A DNA stretch of 64,000 bases, taken from contig CAVZRO010000001.1 of the NCBI GenBank assembly GCA_963777625.1, positions 496,001-560,000 on the forward strand. The letters are read 5' to 3'. The translations under genes and the position numbers were made by a program. The notes under the pieces were generated by a model, which saw only the letters and a list, made by a program, of their open reading frames with translations, did not search any database and was not told where the DNA came from. Position 1 is the stretch's first letter; each line of letters begins with the position of its first letter. The DNA is from DATDIC01 sp963777625 (GTDB lineage: Bacteria > Pseudomonadota > Alphaproteobacteria > Acetobacterales > Acetobacteraceae). This document shows positions 37,274 through 45,717 of the stretch, piece after piece.

Positions 37274-38017
37274 TCAAGTGCCTGCATTTCCTAAGTTGAT
37301 TATGGCGCGACCAAGATATGCATTGGCCGCGCTCAGCGAAGCCAGTTGCTGTGTAGCGTTCACGGCCGTGGACAGATCGGTAATCCCGTCATCAGCAGAG
37401 CTCGCTGCATCGAAATTGACGCCTGCTAGGTTGTTCCCGGCGGTCTGGGCCTGCTGTGAAATCGATAAGCTCGAATTCGACAAGACATTTTGAGCATTGA
37501 TGAAGCCGCTGGAGTTCCGAATGACTGCATCCGGGGCGGATATGGCTACCTCTGCCCCCGAAATATCAATTCCGGCTGAGTAGGCCTGAGCTATCGCAAC
37601 TGCAAGGTCTGATGTAACGTCATCTGCCAATGACCCTATCGTCAGATTAGGGCTGCTTGCTTCGTCGCGCAGGACCGAGCAGGTAATTCGAAATGGAATC
37701 CACCAGCCATTCCGGTAATCGGCTTCAAACCTCTGAATAACAACGGTGTAGTAGAGAACATCCCAGGAGAGCGACAGCGATGTACCTGCAACCCGTAACT
37801 CGTCAAGCACCCGCGCACGGGCCGTCGCATCAGAGCCAGAGAATGTTCCGGCAAAACGGATATCAGCATCGTCACGCCCTAGCGAATCGATAACTCGTCC
37901 GCCTCCGGCCAGCCGGTGAATAGCCAACCGCTGTGTGCCCCCAAAATTGATGCTTTCAGGTATCTCGAAGTCGGCGAAGACGACAGGCCCAAGAAATAAT
38001 GCGATCTCAGGCATCAA
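37274..38017 (-). CDS. GpU-like tail/baseplate protein
   Basis: 247 residues. The N-terminal part (LGPVVFADFEIPESINFGGT, RVIDSLGRDDADIRFAGTFS, RVLDELRVAGTSLSLSWDVL) has the layout of P2 gpU/DNA-circularisation N-terminal domains: surface loop, sugar-like strand, then 'YTVVIQRFEADYRNGWWIPF'. The C-terminal ~120 residues are A/S/N-rich helices (DLAVAIAQAYSAG...). Position between tape-measure candidate and gpX-like LysM supports gpU. Assignment is by position and weak pattern, not a firm family match. Confidence 0.55.
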   Translation of the reverse strand: MMPEIALFLGPVVFADFEIPESINFGGTQRLAIHRLAGGGRVIDSLGRDDADIRFAGTFSGSDATARARVLDELRVAGTSLSLSWDVLYYTVVIQRFEADYRNGWWIPFRITCSVLRDEASSPNLTIGSLADDVTSDLAVAIAQAYSAGIDISGAEVAISAPDAVIRNSSGFINAQNVLSNSSLSISQQAQTAGNNLAGVNFDAASSADDGITDLSTAVNATQQLASLSAANAYLGRAIINLGNAGT

Positions 38018-38061
38018 ATATCCTTATCATGTTGGTGAGTGCAGTACGAAACAGCGGGCAT

Positions 38062-39153
38062 TCACCCATCCGATGGGGCACCAGGAAAGGAGGGGGTCAA
38101 ACGAGGGTCGATTCCGCTGAAACCGGAGTGAGGTCGTGACGCTTGATCTCCCAACTGGTCAAACATCCAACGGCCAATTGACACGCCATCCAAATAGAGA
38201 GCTCCACTGCTACCCAATTGCCGCGATTCTGAACCAGCAGAGGTGGATGCCGCTGCATCCGTCCGGCGAGCACTTTGCAACCCAGGCGCCGCCGTCCACC
38301 CCATTAATGATAGCGGAGACGAGGCACCAGGCGCAGCCGCCGACCGGCTTTCCGGCCGAAGCCAATCTTGCCCCGACACCAGACTAGATTTTCCCCAAGA
38401 AGGATATTCTTGGATGTATGGGGGAGGAGGCGCAAAACCAGACCATGTGTCATTTGGCGCAGCAATCGGTTGCTGTACTACGTGTAGTATCTCTCCCCTC
38501 CCAGCCACATCGGCCGACAGCGGAGCCAACGCAGCAGTCGACCGATTTTCGGACCAACCTGTAGGTGAATACACTCCGACATTCGGATCAATGGTGGCCT
38601 GCGGCGAAACGCTACGGTCGAACGCCCAAGGCTCTGAGATCGACATGTTCGTTCTCGAAGCCGGCCCACCCGGCAGAGTGACGCCCGAGCTTTCATTAAG
38701 TGCCGCCGTAGGAAGACTGTCGGTTTCCGCGAACCCTGTTGCCGTCACGTTGGGAAAGCGAGCCCCCGTCAAATTGGACTGGCCATATCCGTCCTGTCTC
38801 ATGCCGGCGCGGTCCACCAATGTCGCAAATGACATCGGAGATGGCTCAGGTGGTCGAGATATCGACACAGGGTCGGCATCTCGCTCGCGCTCCCCCCCCG
38901 TCCTTCCAGTTTGTTCACGTCCCCTTACGGGCGCAGATGGAGATGTCTCAGTCGTATCGGGCAGCACCTCATTCAACCTGACCGGTAGCGGCGTGACAAC
39001 CTGCTGTCCGAGTTCCCGCAACCGTTGCAGCTGCAACGCCCCCTTACTTACGACAATATCCAGGGCGCTGATATCCCGCTGAATCGACGCGATCCCCGCC
39101 GACACTCCATCGTCAAGCGCAAGTGTGATTCCAATCGTATACGCGTCGATCAT
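38062..39153 (-). CDS. Short tape-measure candidate
   Basis: 363 residues. The N-terminus MIDAYTIGITLALDDGVSAG then IASIQRDISALDIVVSKGAL has the ordinary beginning of phage tape-measure and tail-assembly proteins. The centre (about 70-310) is P/S/G/T-rich and probably unfolded. The C-terminus (ALYLDGVSIGRWMFDQLGDQ then ASRPHSGFSGIDPRLTPSFP) is a conserved-looking tail-tip motif. No long hydrophobic helix is present. If it is the tape measure, the length would be very short for a myophage. It overlaps the preceding gene by 41 bases. Confidence 0.5.
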   Translation of the reverse strand: MIDAYTIGITLALDDGVSAGIASIQRDISALDIVVSKGALQLQRLRELGQQVVTPLPVRLNEVLPDTTETSPSAPVRGREQTGRTGGERERDADPVSISRPPEPSPMSFATLVDRAGMRQDGYGQSNLTGARFPNVTATGFAETDSLPTAALNESSGVTLPGGPASRTNMSISEPWAFDRSVSPQATIDPNVGVYSPTGWSENRSTAALAPLSADVAGRGEILHVVQQPIAAPNDTWSGFAPPPPYIQEYPSWGKSSLVSGQDWLRPESRSAAAPGASSPLSLMGWTAAPGLQSARRTDAAASTSAGSESRQLGSSGALYLDGVSIGRWMFDQLGDQASRPHSGFSGIDPRLTPSFPGAPSDG

Positions 39154-39508
39154 CTAACTTCTGAAATCCGTGGTGCAACGCGTTCGCCACAGTCTCCGCG
39201 ATGGAATCAGCTTCGGTTTGCGCGATAGAAGTCAGGGATTGCTGCGGCGCCTCGCCACTGGTTCCGCATTCCAGGTTGGCAGCGGCGGCGGACGTTGATC
39301 CTACGATCCCTCGATAGCCACTAATATAATGTCCGATGGAATCGTGAATCTCCCTGCCTTGTTGCGAAGCATCTCGTCGTTTGGCGTTCCCCTTAAGCAT
39401 CGCCGCAAGGGCCTCAGTCCCCGCGGAGAGCGCAACTCGTTGGTGCATCTCAATGTCGAGAGACCTTAGCAACTCCGTTAAACTCAGCAATCCATCAATG
39501 GAGATCAC
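39113..39508 (-). CDS. Hypothetical tail protein between chaperone and tape-measure candidate
   Basis: 131 residues from GTG 39508, which overlaps the stop of the frameshift extension as GTGA. Helical, rich in A, Q, S; begins with a membrane-free MISIDGLLSLTELLRSLDIE followed by MHQRVALSAG. No family recognised. Position between the chaperone GT-like tail and tape-measure candidate makes it a tail assembly protein. The TTG at 39523 is a less likely start because it would miss the coupled GTGA. Confidence 0.55.
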   Translation of the reverse strand: MISIDGLLSLTELLRSLDIEMHQRVALSAGTEALAAMLKGNAKRRDASQQGREIHDSIGHYISGYRGIVGSTSAAAANLECGTSGEAPQQSLTSIAQTEADSIAETVANALHHGFQKLDDRRVYDWNHTCA

Positions 39509-40022
39509 GCCTTCCCCTTCCAACGTAGGCTCGACCAGTCGAAAACGCCGCCGTCAAGTGTCCCTATAGCAACCACGAACGCCAGCCTCTCGTCATCCGA
39601 AAGGCTAAACGCCACGTCGAACGGCACCCCATTCCTGACCAGGTATAGGCAGTCGATCAGGTCAGGGTGCCTGCTCAGTTTCCCGCGTTTGCTACCGTAT
39701 CCGACGTATGCACGGTTGGTTCCGACCCAAGCACAGCGGCTACCGCACTGATACCCACATCGCCGAGTCGAGCGACAGTCGCTTCAATCTGGACCTCATT
39801 GCTCGGCACAGGAACCGGAACATCATCTATCGCGCTGACTGAGTAGGCAATCACAGCCATTCCTAGCCAAGGCTGGTTTTGCGAAAGTACAGGCCCCGCT
39901 GCCTTGAACAGCCGTAACTTGTCGAGAGCCGTCAGCCGGCGGACCGTTAGCCGGCGACCGCCGGAATCCGCTATCGACCAGCTTGCAGTGGCGTCAGCAA
40001 TGATTACCGACGATGGTGTCAT
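39505..40022 (-). CDS. Tail assembly chaperone, -1 frameshift product (G-T/E' type)
   Basis: Predicted full-length product: the protein from ATG 40022, shifted back one base at GGGAAAC (39684-39678), then continuing GKLSRHPDLIDCLYLVRNGV then PFDVAFSLSDDERLAFVVAI to the stop at 39505 (~59 extra residues). The extension is clearly protein-like and would otherwise lack a start. Phages of the lambda, P2 and Mu groups make exactly such a fusion from the gene pair between tube and tape measure. No start codon with a ribosome binding site is visible for the extension alone. Confidence 0.7.
39675..39684 (-). promoter_or_regulatory. Programmed -1 ribosomal frameshift site GGGAAAC
   Basis: On the minus strand the gene reads ...GCG GGA AAC TGA. 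GGGAAAC (39684-39678) is an exact X-XXY-YYZ heptamer, placed in the correct frame (G GGA AAC) immediately before the TGA (39677-39675). A -1 slip gives GGG AAA CTG AGC and opens ~59 more codons. Confidence 0.7.
39675..40022 (-). CDS. Tail assembly chaperone, unshifted product (G/E type)
   Basis: 115 residues, starting with ATG 40022 that overlaps the tail tube stop as TAATG. Body: SIADSGGRRLTVRRLTALDK then LRLFKAAGPVLSQNQPWLGM ... ATVARLGDVGISAVAAVLGS. The last codons GCG GGA AAC precede TGA. These small proteins hold the tape measure during assembly. The family is inferred from position and the slippery site. Confidence 0.65.
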   Translation of the reverse strand: MTPSSVIIADATASWSIADSGGRRLTVRRLTALDKLRLFKAAGPVLSQNQPWLGMAVIAYSVSAIDDVPVPVPSNEVQIEATVARLGDVGISAVAAVLGSEPTVHTSDTVANAGN

Positions 40023-40450
40023 TAGATCCGCCTGCGGCGAACAGCAAAGAACTCAAGCTTCTGCTTCACGCTGCTATCACCCTTCCATTGACCGGCGCTG
40101 GGTAGCTTGAATACGACGGTGTCGTATTGATACGTTGACGTTGATCCGTCGGTTTCCGCAACATATTGGTACATTGTCCCAGGGGTCGAGGTGCTTCCGT
40201 TAAAGTACTGCTGCTCCGCAGCCGCGATGAAATCATCTACCGCCGAGTTGCCACGCTCGACTTCGAACGTGCCTTCCCAGCCCTTCGGCAGCTCTGTTCC
40301 CATTGGGGTGCCGTCCAACCGGCTTACGCGGACCGACTGAGTTATCTGCCGCGCCTCAAAGCCAGTGACATATGTAAGATCGATCCGTCCCGCGGGACCG
40401 ATCACCACAAGCTGGGTATCCCGACCAATCGAAAAGCTCGTAATAGACAT
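40022..40450 (-). CDS. Tail tube protein
   Basis: 142 residues. Starts MSITSFSIGRDTQLVVIGPA; GFEARQITQSVRVSRLDGTP; GWEGTFEVERGNSAVDDFIA; FKLPSAGQWKGDSSVKQKLE. Size, position right after the sheath and beta-strand-rich layout fit phage tail tube (Mu gpM/P2 FII-like). The stop overlaps the chaperone start by TAATG. Confidence 0.75.
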   Translation of the reverse strand: MSITSFSIGRDTQLVVIGPAGRIDLTYVTGFEARQITQSVRVSRLDGTPMGTELPKGWEGTFEVERGNSAVDDFIAAAEQQYFNGSTSTPGTMYQYVAETDGSTSTYQYDTVVFKLPSAGQWKGDSSVKQKLEFFAVRRRRI

Positions 40451-40465
40451 GGCTGCTCCTTACGG

Positions 40466-42040
40466 CTATTGGCCGGCTGTTGAGGGCTGCCCGGTAGGCA
40501 GAGTCTGCGTGGACACCTGCACCGTCTGGCCGCCTTCCAGATTAATAATGAACTTCTCGTTTATACCTTGGTACTGCACTTGGACGTCCGCCTGCACATA
40601 ACCAAGACCCGTTCGGCTGAGCGGATTGTTGCTTGTGTCGCAAATGACCCCAAATGGTAGGCTGCCATCTAAACTACCTAGCAGCCCCTGGCTCAGCATG
40701 TTCTGAAGGAAGCTTAGAAGCGTTGCCCGTATACGCTGGAACAATCCTGCATTGATCACTTGCCCGACATATTGCCCCATACCTGCGGCCAAGGTAGCAG
40801 CTATGTAGTTTGTCAGGCGCGTATAGTCGTCCCCATCGATTGCCGGGTTAGAGGAGGAGTTGTGCCCTCCTCTTACACCCCAATATGAGCCCCCTGGCTG
40901 CGGGTTGGCGACAACATCAATTCCAGCACCCAGGAGTGCCGTGAGTTCGGCTGCCGAATAGGCGGTGCTCTGGCCGGAACCGGGTGTGCCCGACTTCTGG
41001 CTGCCGATAACGCTGTAAAGCGGCTTGTTCAGACTGGATTGTTCAGGCGACAGATTGGAAAGGCGACCCGCAACAAAGCCCGGTGGCGACACAAGTCGAA
41101 TAGTCCCGTTAACTTGGTCCGACCACCACAGCCAATCACCGAACATCAATTTGGCAGCATAACTATCTAGTCCGGCGGAGTTCTTGACGGAGACTGCGTT
41201 CTGGATGGTGTCCCCGGCGGGGCCGGTCAGGATCATGTAAATGCCTTCTTCAAGCCCGAATTCCGCCTGGGTGGTCCACTGTGTCGGATCGTCTCCGTCC
41301 GCAAGAAGCGCGATCCCGCAGCCCTGTCCGCGCAACGCGTACATTCCGGTGCGTGGCAACAGGTCGGAGCCGACCAGTTGCATGGCTGCAACCCCTTGGG
41401 CACCATCCCCCCCAGCGGTTCCCGACCCCAGCGTGATGGAAAAAGCCGCGGGCGCGACCGTGGCTCCCCCCGAATTGGCAACTACGAGTTGTGAAGGCCC
41501 GCGTTGCGGTCCTTGACCTTGATTGATCGCGGTCGCCAGACCCGTCCAAAAGACGGCTCCCGTTCCGCTCAAATTGTCATAGACCTCCGGCTGAAGGCCG
41601 GGGAGCGAAACGGTCAGTCGCCACATTCCCGACTTGGCGCCTGCCGATAATCCCAGCACGACCTGGTTTCCAAGCGACCCGGTGTAAAGCGCCGTGAAGG
41701 TGAAGGTGGTCCCCGGAGCAATCGCCTGAGCTGCGCTATCGGTACCGTCCGAGACCCGCACACAGCGAAAGTTCTGCCCACCTTGCTGAACCGCAGTGGC
41801 GACTTGGGTACCTGCATCATATTTACGGGCGATAACTGGGCCAAAACTTTGCGCGTAATCGGCCATCGTCGCAACGATCACCGGCTGCCCCACTGGCCCC
41901 CACGACGCCGTGCCGACGACCCCCACGACGTTCGTCGGTACACCATTAAGTACCAGATTCTGTGGTGGTACGATTTGAACGTAGAGATCAGGCACCACTA
42001 AAGCGGTGGTATTGATGCTGCCCTGTTGAACGATTGGCAT
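40466..42040 (-). CDS. Contractile tail sheath protein
   Basis: 524 residues from ATG 42040, starting MPIVQQGSINTTALVVPDLY. The earlier possible start adds 11 basic residues (MYAIRRRRAKP) overlapping the upstream small gene. Sheath family marks: VVGVVGTASWGPVGQPVIVA then TMADYAQSFGPV in the N-terminal domain, and the conserved C-terminal handshake domain (ATLLSFLQNMLSQGLLGSLD, VICDTSNNPLSRTGLGYVQA, VQVQYQGINEKFIINLEGGQ). This proves a contractile tail. Length is typical for Mu-like sheath. Confidence 0.92.
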   Translation of the reverse strand: MPIVQQGSINTTALVVPDLYVQIVPPQNLVLNGVPTNVVGVVGTASWGPVGQPVIVATMADYAQSFGPVIARKYDAGTQVATAVQQGGQNFRCVRVSDGTDSAAQAIAPGTTFTFTALYTGSLGNQVVLGLSAGAKSGMWRLTVSLPGLQPEVYDNLSGTGAVFWTGLATAINQGQGPQRGPSQLVVANSGGATVAPAAFSITLGSGTAGGDGAQGVAAMQLVGSDLLPRTGMYALRGQGCGIALLADGDDPTQWTTQAEFGLEEGIYMILTGPAGDTIQNAVSVKNSAGLDSYAAKLMFGDWLWWSDQVNGTIRLVSPPGFVAGRLSNLSPEQSSLNKPLYSVIGSQKSGTPGSGQSTAYSAAELTALLGAGIDVVANPQPGGSYWGVRGGHNSSSNPAIDGDDYTRLTNYIAATLAAGMGQYVGQVINAGLFQRIRATLLSFLQNMLSQGLLGSLDGSLPFGVICDTSNNPLSRTGLGYVQADVQVQYQGINEKFIINLEGGQTVQVSTQTLPTGQPSTAGQ

Positions 42041-42044
42041 CGGC

Positions 42045-42191
42045 TTAGCTCTCCTTCGCCGGATCGCGTACACGCACTACGTTGTGCGCGTGTTCGCTGC
42101 TCAGAACCTCGGCAATGCGCGTTGCTTCGGTCACCACGTCGCCACGCACGAGCTGGCCAAACGGCCGTACTACGACCAGATGGATATCCAT
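42045..42191 (-). CDS. 48-residue protein upstream of the sheath (DUF2635-like position)
   Basis: Small gene MDIHLVVVRPFGQLVRGDVV-TEA then ending in VVRVRDPAKES with stop at 42045, four bases before the sheath start. Mu-like phages have a ~50-60-residue DUF2635 gene in this same place; the VRP...G... pattern agrees weakly. Strong coupling distances on both sides and a clean codon pattern support it as real. Confidence 0.6.
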   Translation of the reverse strand: MDIHLVVVRPFGQLVRGDVVTEATRIAEVLSSEHAHNVVRVRDPAKES

Positions 42192-42205
42192 GGAGTCTCC
42201 CGTTT

Positions 42206-43015
42206 TCAGGCGATAAAGGTCGTTGCGTTCAGATCTAGGTTGCCAAACAGCATGGCAGGCTGAAGCGCTGATATCATCGTCGGATATTCGATGGTGTAGA
42301 GCAGATCGCGTCGATACAGAAGCGCGTCGCGCGATTGATCGAACTCGGACGTCCCGGAATACGTCAGCCGTCCCTGGCTGCCATCGGGTAGGTCGATAAA
42401 CGAGAGTACCGCAAAGGACTGATCAATGGCGTCAGCGGAGCAGTCGCGGGTAGCCGCGGTGGGACACCAACATGTCACTCGAAAAGTCTGAGATTGTCGG
42501 CGGACTTGCTTGGCGGCCGGCGCATCAGCCACCACTCTCGCTAGCAGATCTGCCGCCCCTGGGATGTTCACCGTCGCGCCGGCAAGCTGGGCGATGCAAT
42601 CGGCGCCGACAAGGACAGCAAGATTCGCAGCAACAGCCGCCGCGTCATCGGTTGCTTGTACTCGATAGACATAGGTGTTGCCACGCGCGCGGATACCCGC
42701 CACCTGGCCCGAAGCCGCCTGCCCAGAAAAAGTAACGCCGGTGCCGACAACTTGGACCGATAAACTCGGAGTCACAGAGCTGCTGGTCCAACAATCAGAG
42801 TATCTCGTAGTTAGACGACCGGGGCCATGTCCTCCAAATACGCTGACATTAATGACGCCGGAGCGCAGATCGTTGTCGAGAGAAGTGGATTGCGGCCAGC
42901 CACGGTAAATGCGACAGTTAGCTCCGGTTACGCTCGGGGCGTCGTTACCGTTCGGATAAAGCGCCGCCGAGGCAAGGGAAACCAACGCCGTCTCGACGTC
43001 TGACTGATCAGCCAT
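42206..43015 (-). CDS. Tail terminator/completion protein, putative
   Basis: 269 residues. N-terminal part MADQSDVETALVSLASAALY then PNGNDAPSVTGANCRIYRGW; long beta-rich body with many S/T/A; C-terminal SEFDQSRDALLYRRDLLYTI. Genes in this position in myophages encode the tail completion or tail-terminator protein that joins head to tail. The start overlaps the stop of the preceding gene as TGATG. Family not certain. Confidence 0.5.
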   Translation of the reverse strand: MADQSDVETALVSLASAALYPNGNDAPSVTGANCRIYRGWPQSTSLDNDLRSGVINVSVFGGHGPGRLTTRYSDCWTSSSVTPSLSVQVVGTGVTFSGQAASGQVAGIRARGNTYVYRVQATDDAAAVAANLAVLVGADCIAQLAGATVNIPGAADLLARVVADAPAAKQVRRQSQTFRVTCWCPTAATRDCSADAIDQSFAVLSFIDLPDGSQGRLTYSGTSEFDQSRDALLYRRDLLYTIEYPTMISALQPAMLFGNLDLNATTFIA

Positions 43016-43660
43016 CAGGTGATCGCCTGCTTAACCGTCAGCCGCCATCCAAGCTCAGTAAGTTCGGCAGCCGACACGGTTGCATTTCGGCCCAGATCAT
43101 CGCTCATAAGATCCGTTGGCAGGACGATCACCCCAGGAAAGGCAGCAAGCAGTACCTGTCCAAAAAGGGACCGTGTTATCGCTCGGAAGATCAGCTTGCG
43201 GCTCCCCGCTCCCCGATGCGCCCAGAACACTGGCCGGCCATGCTGTTAACAGAGACGTTGTAGGTGCAGACGTGACGCCTCCGTATTCTATTACTCCCGT
43301 CGTGTTGGAGGCCACTGCCCGCGAGAAAGACACGACCCTGTTGCATCGCACGCATAGGACCGGGAGTAGAGGCTCCTGCGAGGCGATGAACCAAACTGCC
43401 CCGTCTTGCACGAGGTAATCTCCCGGGCGCGTGTACGCAGCATCAAAGATGCCATGCACTAAGGACATACCGTAATGGTTTGGCCTTTCGAATGAACCAC
43501 GCATCCCGCTAAACAAAGCATGAAGTCGAATAAATCGGTTCGCTGGTGCGAGGGGATCCGAAACGCCCGACGGGCGATAAGCATCTGCCGCAGCACCAGA
43601 AACGCGGGCTGCGACATTCAGCCCCCAGCGAATTCGGTCCTGAATTGGTGTTTGCGCCAC
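43015..43660 (-). pseudogene. Phage structural/connector protein, frameshifted at a T5 run
   Basis: Frame 1 (ATG 43660) has MAQTPIQDRIRWGLNVAARV then SGAAADAYRPSG and later IFDAAYTRPGDYLVQDGAVW FIASQEPLLP, a typical phage head-completion-like protein (often in GTA and Mu-like clusters). It ends out of frame. The other frame gives FGQVLLAAFPGVIVLPTDLM then SDDLGRNATVSAAELTELGW to 43015. Deleting one base of the T5 run (43162-43166 on the plus strand as A5) joins them as SDNTVPFGQVLLAAF. The function would be a head-tail connector. Confidence 0.65.
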
Positions 43661-44038
43661 TCAGACCACCAATGTAATTCCGCCATCGGCAAGTGCCGGG
43701 CCGGGAGGAATCCCGAGAAAGCCGCATAGCCGCCGACGCCAATCGTCGAACAGCCCCGCTCGGTCCTGAACCTCCGTACGGTTCCGCGTCCAGACAGCAG
43801 CCTGGTCGGTATCCAGGCTGTCGCTGGCGCGGGGTACGGCGAATTCGAGAACCATAAGCTGCGCGAGGTATCGGCGAACGACCGCCTCCTCCGCCGCAGA
43901 CAAATTATTGATTCGAAATTCCATGGTGCCATATACTTGATAAAATCGCCAATTCTCGAACCCAGCCGCACCGAAACCGTATGCTGGATAGCCGCAAAAA
44001 CGGCGGATATCCGTCTTCTCCTGGTCCGTAAACATCAC
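43661..44038 (-). CDS. Head-tail adaptor-like protein
   Basis: 125 residues. Helical with DIRRFCGYPAYGFGAAGFEN and EEAVVRRYLAQLMVLEFAVP; the pattern is that of small head-tail connector proteins downstream of the capsid. It overlaps the next upstream gene by four bases (ATGA-type) and directly precedes the gene at 43660. No specific function beyond connector/adaptor is supported. Confidence 0.55.
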   Translation of the reverse strand: MMFTDQEKTDIRRFCGYPAYGFGAAGFENWRFYQVYGTMEFRINNLSAAEEAVVRRYLAQLMVLEFAVPRASDSLDTDQAAVWTRNRTEVQDRAGLFDDWRRRLCGFLGIPPGPALADGGITLVV

Positions 44039-44343
44039 AGAAACGAGCCGTCGCCGCGCGTGAACAGAATGGCGCCACTCCCACTGCTAAGTACTGCGGC
44101 CGCTGATGTAATCAGTGGATTGATGCCGATCATTGCCTTCGACCCTGCCAAGACCGGCATATCAGCCGCTGATGCACTCACGGTTGAATCAGCGCCAAAG
44201 CGAACGAAAGCCAATGCGGTTGTGGTATTGGTGACCACAACCGACTCTCCGCCTCCTGCGAGCTGCACATTGCTTGAACTCGTTCCCGCGGACAGCGATA
44301 CCGTCCCCGTAGGCCGGAAAGGCTGCGTAGATCCTGTTGCCAT
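44035..44343 (-). CDS. Head decoration/stabilisation-like protein
   Basis: 102 residues, S/T/G/A-rich, beta-strand pattern (FRPTGTVSLSAGTSSSNVQL then AGGGESVVVTNTTTALAFVR). It comes immediately after the major capsid gene, where decoration proteins commonly lie. No firm family. It overlaps the next gene by four bases. Confidence 0.5.
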   Translation of the reverse strand: MATGSTQPFRPTGTVSLSAGTSSSNVQLAGGGESVVVTNTTTALAFVRFGADSTVSASAADMPVLAGSKAMIGINPLITSAAAVLSSGSGAILFTRGDGSFL

Positions 44344-44360
44344 ATCGCCAGCACCTCCCG

Positions 44361-45683
44361 TTATCCGATATGTTCGATCATCACCGCGCGCTTGAATGCT
44401 GCATTGGTGGCGGTCGGAATCGTGCTCGGGTTGGTAGTGGTATCGGAAGGCGCGCAGAACCCTCCAATCCAGTACCAGGATTGGGCAATAATCTGCTGCA
44501 GACGATCAAGCGGCTCGCGCGTTACCATTGCCACCCCATCAACGACTGTCACGATGGAGTCCTTCGGGGCGACATCCTCGGCGGCCATACCGGCAAAGTC
44601 GCCCTCGATCAGTGCCCCCTGTCCACAGATGATAGGCCGTCGAACCATCAGGCCGGCTAGCGTCGGATGCGGCTGCACAAATGCCTCCGTGGTCGGCACG
44701 AACCGCAATCCCAGGAACTGGTTCACCATTCCCTGGCGGAACACCTGGTTCGCCGACGTGGCACCCTGAAAGAGCTGTTTGAAGTCCGGGTCCGCAAACA
44801 ATTGCCGAGCCGAAACCGGGTCCAAATAGCAGTTGTAAACCCCATCTATCTCGGGCACCGCGTTTATCCGTAGCTTGGAGACCGCGTCAAGCAGACAGCC
44901 CATCGTGAGGGTGTCGCCGGCGACGAGAGTAGATGTGTTGCTGCGCTGCGCCGGGCGGATGATCACAGACCCATCCGCCGCCGAAACGGCGTTTCCAGCC
45001 GTCCCGTCGGAGACGGAAATGTCGGTGGAGAATGTCAGCATCCCGGAGATGCCGCCTGGCACCGTGGTAACGTTCGTGCCGTCCGCAACCGCCCCGACGA
45101 GAGTATACGCATCCGAGCCCACCGTCACCGTCAACGTGTTTGCAGCACTTATTGGTTGCTGCACGCCGTTTACGAAATTTGTTTGGAAACCACGAATGTC
45201 ATCGACTGAGATGGCCGGCCCAGCACTCCCAATCGTGGTCCGAACCCGCGTATTGCCACCAAAGTAGGCAGAAAATAGCGCATTACGCGCCAGCTCATCC
45301 AAACTCCGAGCTGCTTGCTCGCCATTCACATAGGCGTTCTGAAGAAACTGGCTTGCAATACCGACCCGGCTAGTCACCATATTAAGATCGGTGGTGGCCG
45401 CATAGTGGTTAATACTGATCGTATATTGCTCAACGCCCCACGTGGTGGGCGTGAGTCCGTTATCGAAGTTCGTATTTGTCGCGGGAGGAATCGGCGTAGT
45501 GACCGTTGGCTTCAGGCCAACCCGGGTTTTCGTGAGAGTTTCGCCGATTCCAACCGCGATTTCCTCCCTATCGGCACACGCCCGGTATCCCAGGCGAGAC
45601 CGGAGCGCCTGCTGGAATTCACGTTCAAGAAAGCCCTGCTGGATGATTGGCTGCAGGGATGCGGGGAAATTCTGGATGCCCAT
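44361..45683 (-). CDS. Major capsid protein
   Basis: 440 residues. Begins MGIQNFPASLQPIIQQGFLE; an N-arm with FQQALRSRLGYRACADREEI, then the HK97-type layout: VEQYTISINHYAATTDLNMV, ARSLDELARNALFSAYFGGN, PEIDGVYNCYLDPVSARQLF, GMVNQFLGLRFVPTTEAFVQ and IICGQGALIEGDF. It follows scaffold and portal genes, as expected. An insertion of ~70 residues (VGSDAYTLVGAVADGTNVTT...) lies in the middle. C-terminus ends NAAFKRAVMIEHIG. Confidence 0.85.
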   Translation of the reverse strand: MGIQNFPASLQPIIQQGFLEREFQQALRSRLGYRACADREEIAVGIGETLTKTRVGLKPTVTTPIPPATNTNFDNGLTPTTWGVEQYTISINHYAATTDLNMVTSRVGIASQFLQNAYVNGEQAARSLDELARNALFSAYFGGNTRVRTTIGSAGPAISVDDIRGFQTNFVNGVQQPISAANTLTVTVGSDAYTLVGAVADGTNVTTVPGGISGMLTFSTDISVSDGTAGNAVSAADGSVIIRPAQRSNTSTLVAGDTLTMGCLLDAVSKLRINAVPEIDGVYNCYLDPVSARQLFADPDFKQLFQGATSANQVFRQGMVNQFLGLRFVPTTEAFVQPHPTLAGLMVRRPIICGQGALIEGDFAGMAAEDVAPKDSIVTVVDGVAMVTREPLDRLQQIIAQSWYWIGGFCAPSDTTTNPSTIPTATNAAFKRAVMIEHIG

Positions 45684-45717
45684 CTAATGAGGTTCCTCAA
45701 TCAGGAGTTTCGTCTAC

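Noticed and set aside
39675..39684. Tail chaperone break counted among the sequence errors
   Set aside because: It has an exact slippery heptamer before the stop and sits in the known position for programmed shifting.
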